Source of the DNA: Rhabdothermincola_A sp041688815
Lineage (GTDB): Bacteria > Actinomycetota > Acidimicrobiia > Acidimicrobiales > Acidimicrobilacustridaceae
Direction: 5' to 3'
NCBI GenBank assembly: GCA_041688815.1
Contig: JBDNHK010000114.1
Location: 1 to 6,725, forward strand
Length of the DNA stretch: 6,725 nucleotides
Part shown: positions 5,520 to 6,725 of the stretch, piece after piece
Layout: the number at the start of each line of letters is the position of its first letter
Position numbering within the stretch: position 1 is the first letter of the stretch
The notes under the pieces: model-generated
Databases searched by the model: none
The model's input: only the letters and a program-made list of their open reading frames with translations
Told to the model about the DNA's origin: nothing
Position numbers and translations under genes: made by a program

Positions 5520-6725
5520 GATCGCCAGCGATCGGCCAGGTCGTTGACCGGATCGGTCATGAGATCCACGACATCGAGGTCGACGATCAGGTCGTCACGG
5601 AAGACCGGCTCGGTCTCGGTGACCGCGTGCTTGAGCGCCGCGTATCGGTTGCGGTAGCCCTGCAGCACCGCCCGCAGGACGGGCAGGGGGAGGTCATTGC
5701 GCAGCGACACGTGCAACAACGCCAGCCCGGTGGGCCGACCGTCCTTGATCTCGGGCACGATCACCACCGTGCGGCCGTCGCTTCGGCCCTTGGCCACCAG
5801 CACGGTGCGCTCGACGGCCACCCAGCGCTTGGTGCCGCGCAACTGCGGGTCCGTCTCGGTACGGCTGCGCAGATCACGACCGATACCGCCCCGGTCGACC
5901 ACCACGATGGAGGCGTCGTCGGCGGTGCCGCCCGCCTCGACTTCGCCTTCGATGGCGTAACGGGTGTAGCCGAGCACCTCGGCGACGAGGGGTTCGAGGG
6001 CGCTGAGGGTGCGCAGCGTGGAGTAGGTGAGCCGATCGCGGGGCGCACCTGCGGCCATGACCTCGCGCACCAGCGGCACCTGCAGCAGGGTCTCGTCGCT
6101 GCGGGAGATGCCGACAGTGACGGTCTTGGCCTGGTGCTTGATGGCGTCGATGGGACGGGTGAGCTCGTCGATGGCCCGACTCAGGGCGACGGCCAGGTCC
6201 TCGAGCACCACCCCCGGCGTCCCCACCTTCCCGTGCTCGACCTGGTACGCCTCGAGCGGCACCATCCCGAGCGCGAACCGCCACATCGAGGCCAGCCGGA
6301 CCGCAGTGGAGGCTTCGAGATGCCCGTCGTAGGCGCCCGAACGCAGCCCGTCGAAGAACCGAGCGGCCAGCGGCACGAACTGGTCGTGGACCTCGGCCCG
6401 CGCCGCTTCGCCCGACCGACCCGCAGCCGCGACCTCGTCGATGGCGGAGCGGGCCTCGCGCAGAGGTTGGGCCTGGGCGTCGATGGCCAACGCCGCCTCG
6501 TAGCCGAACAGGTGGCCCACCATCGCCGAGAGCACGAAGGCCAGTCGAGGGTGGACCTCCGGCACCGAGATCACGTGCAGTGCAGCGGAGAACCGCTCCT
6601 CACCCTCGGTGGCCACCACGATCGGTGCGGCCTTGTGGGCGCGGTAGATGGCCACCTCCTTGGCCACGTCGTCGGCGGTGGATCCCTGCAGACCAGCGGC
6701 GCACACGATGATCATCGGCTCCGAC
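5516..6725 (-). CDS. GlmS-like SIS-domain protein, C-terminal part, with long extra C-terminal domain (5' truncated by window)
   Basis: The frame is open to the right edge, so the start and N-terminal domains are outside the window; 402 codons are visible before TGA. Numbering from the Met at 6713-6715, residues 1-97 match the end of the second sugar-isomerase (SIS) domain of glucosamine-6-phosphate synthase: KEVAIYRAHKAAPIVVATEG (19-38), HVISVPEVHP (47-56), then GHLFGYEAALAIDAQAQPLR (67-86), which corresponds to the GlmS C-terminus (canonical ...DQPRNLAKSVTVE). The canonical enzyme ends there; this one continues for about 300 residues. The extension has a helical-looking part (about 100-180), IDAIKHQAKTVTVGISRSDE (189-208), an Arg-rich part with RGGIGRDLRSRTETD (275-289), a strand-rich part with RWVAVERTVLVAKG and GRTVVIVPEIKDG (297-326), and an acidic end (DDLIVDLDVVDLM). 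No membrane segment is seen and I do not recognise the extension. A GlmS role (fructose-6-P plus glutamine to glucosamine-6-P) fits the acpS/alr context, but the glutaminase domain is not visible and the Schiff-base lysine appears replaced. Confidence 0.8.
   Translation of the reverse strand, partial: SEPMIIVCAAGLQGSTADDVAKEVAIYRAHKAAPIVVATEGEERFSAALHVISVPEVHPRLAFVLSAMVGHLFGYEAALAIDAQAQPLREARSAIDEVAAAGRSGEAARAEVHDQFVPLAARFFDGLRSGAYDGHLEASTAVRLASMWRFALGMVPLEAYQVEHGKVGTPGVVLEDLAVALSRAIDELTRPIDAIKHQAKTVTVGISRSDETLLQVPLVREVMAAGAPRDRLTYSTLRTLSALEPLVAEVLGYTRYAIEGEVEAGGTADDASIVVVDRGGIGRDLRSRTETDPQLRGTKRWVAVERTVLVAKGRSDGRTVVIVPEIKDGRPTGLALLHVSLRNDLPLPVLRAVLQGYRNRYAALKHAVTETEPVFRDDLIVDLDVVDLMTDPVNDLADRWRS

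Noticed and set aside
3757..5547. Long plus-strand open frame (596 codons) opposite acpS-nnr
   Set aside because: Its translation is Gly/Arg/Asp/His-rich low-complexity text with no domain, and the opposite strand encodes three clear enzyme domains. Long antisense frames are expected in DNA this GC-rich.

Overview
This is a very GC-rich bacterial window (roughly 70% by eye) with dense genes, GTG starts and Arg/Ala/Val-rich proteins. It looks like a high-GC actinobacterium. The order glmS-like, acpS, nnr, (CBS), alr is an actinobacterial housekeeping order, and the style of the proteins suggests class Acidimicrobiia or a close relative. That class-level placement is inference from memory and was not tested.

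Minus strand, right to left (6725 to 1985), is one probable operon of four genes. (1) The C-terminal part of a GlmS-like SIS-domain protein carries a C-terminal extension of about 300 residues that canonical GlmS lacks. (2) A single 601-codon frame joins holo-ACP synthase (AcpS) to both halves of the NAD(P)HX repair enzyme Nnr (epimerase, then ADP-dependent dehydratase). (3) A 177-residue protein has two CBS domains. (4) A complete alanine racemase (Alr) has all the expected catalytic residues. Gaps are 55, 26 and 3 nt. GlmS and Alr both feed peptidoglycan precursor synthesis, AcpS activates acyl carrier protein, and Nnr repairs damaged nicotinamide cofactors, so this is a cell-envelope and core-metabolism cluster. 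In many actinobacteria tsaE follows alr; here the cluster ends at alr.

Plus strand, left edge (about 1 to 1830), holds a gene convergent with alr. Its second half is an intact TIGR03032-type domain of unknown function. Its first half is a sulfotransferase-like domain that looks damaged: the P-loop segment lies in a different frame from the rest, and a segment of the domain appears to be missing. The start is outside the window.

The 154-nt convergent gap (1831-1984) encodes what reads like a secretion signal peptide, whose frame then runs uselessly antisense through alr. I read it as a gene remnant at a rearrangement point or as coincidence. Two GC-rich stem-loops lie over the stop codons of the TIGR03032 gene and of the GlmS-like gene.

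I found no RNA gene, CRISPR array, insertion sequence or phage gene. I do not see a wholly new system. The points most worth following are the AcpS-Nnr fusion and the extended GlmS-like protein.
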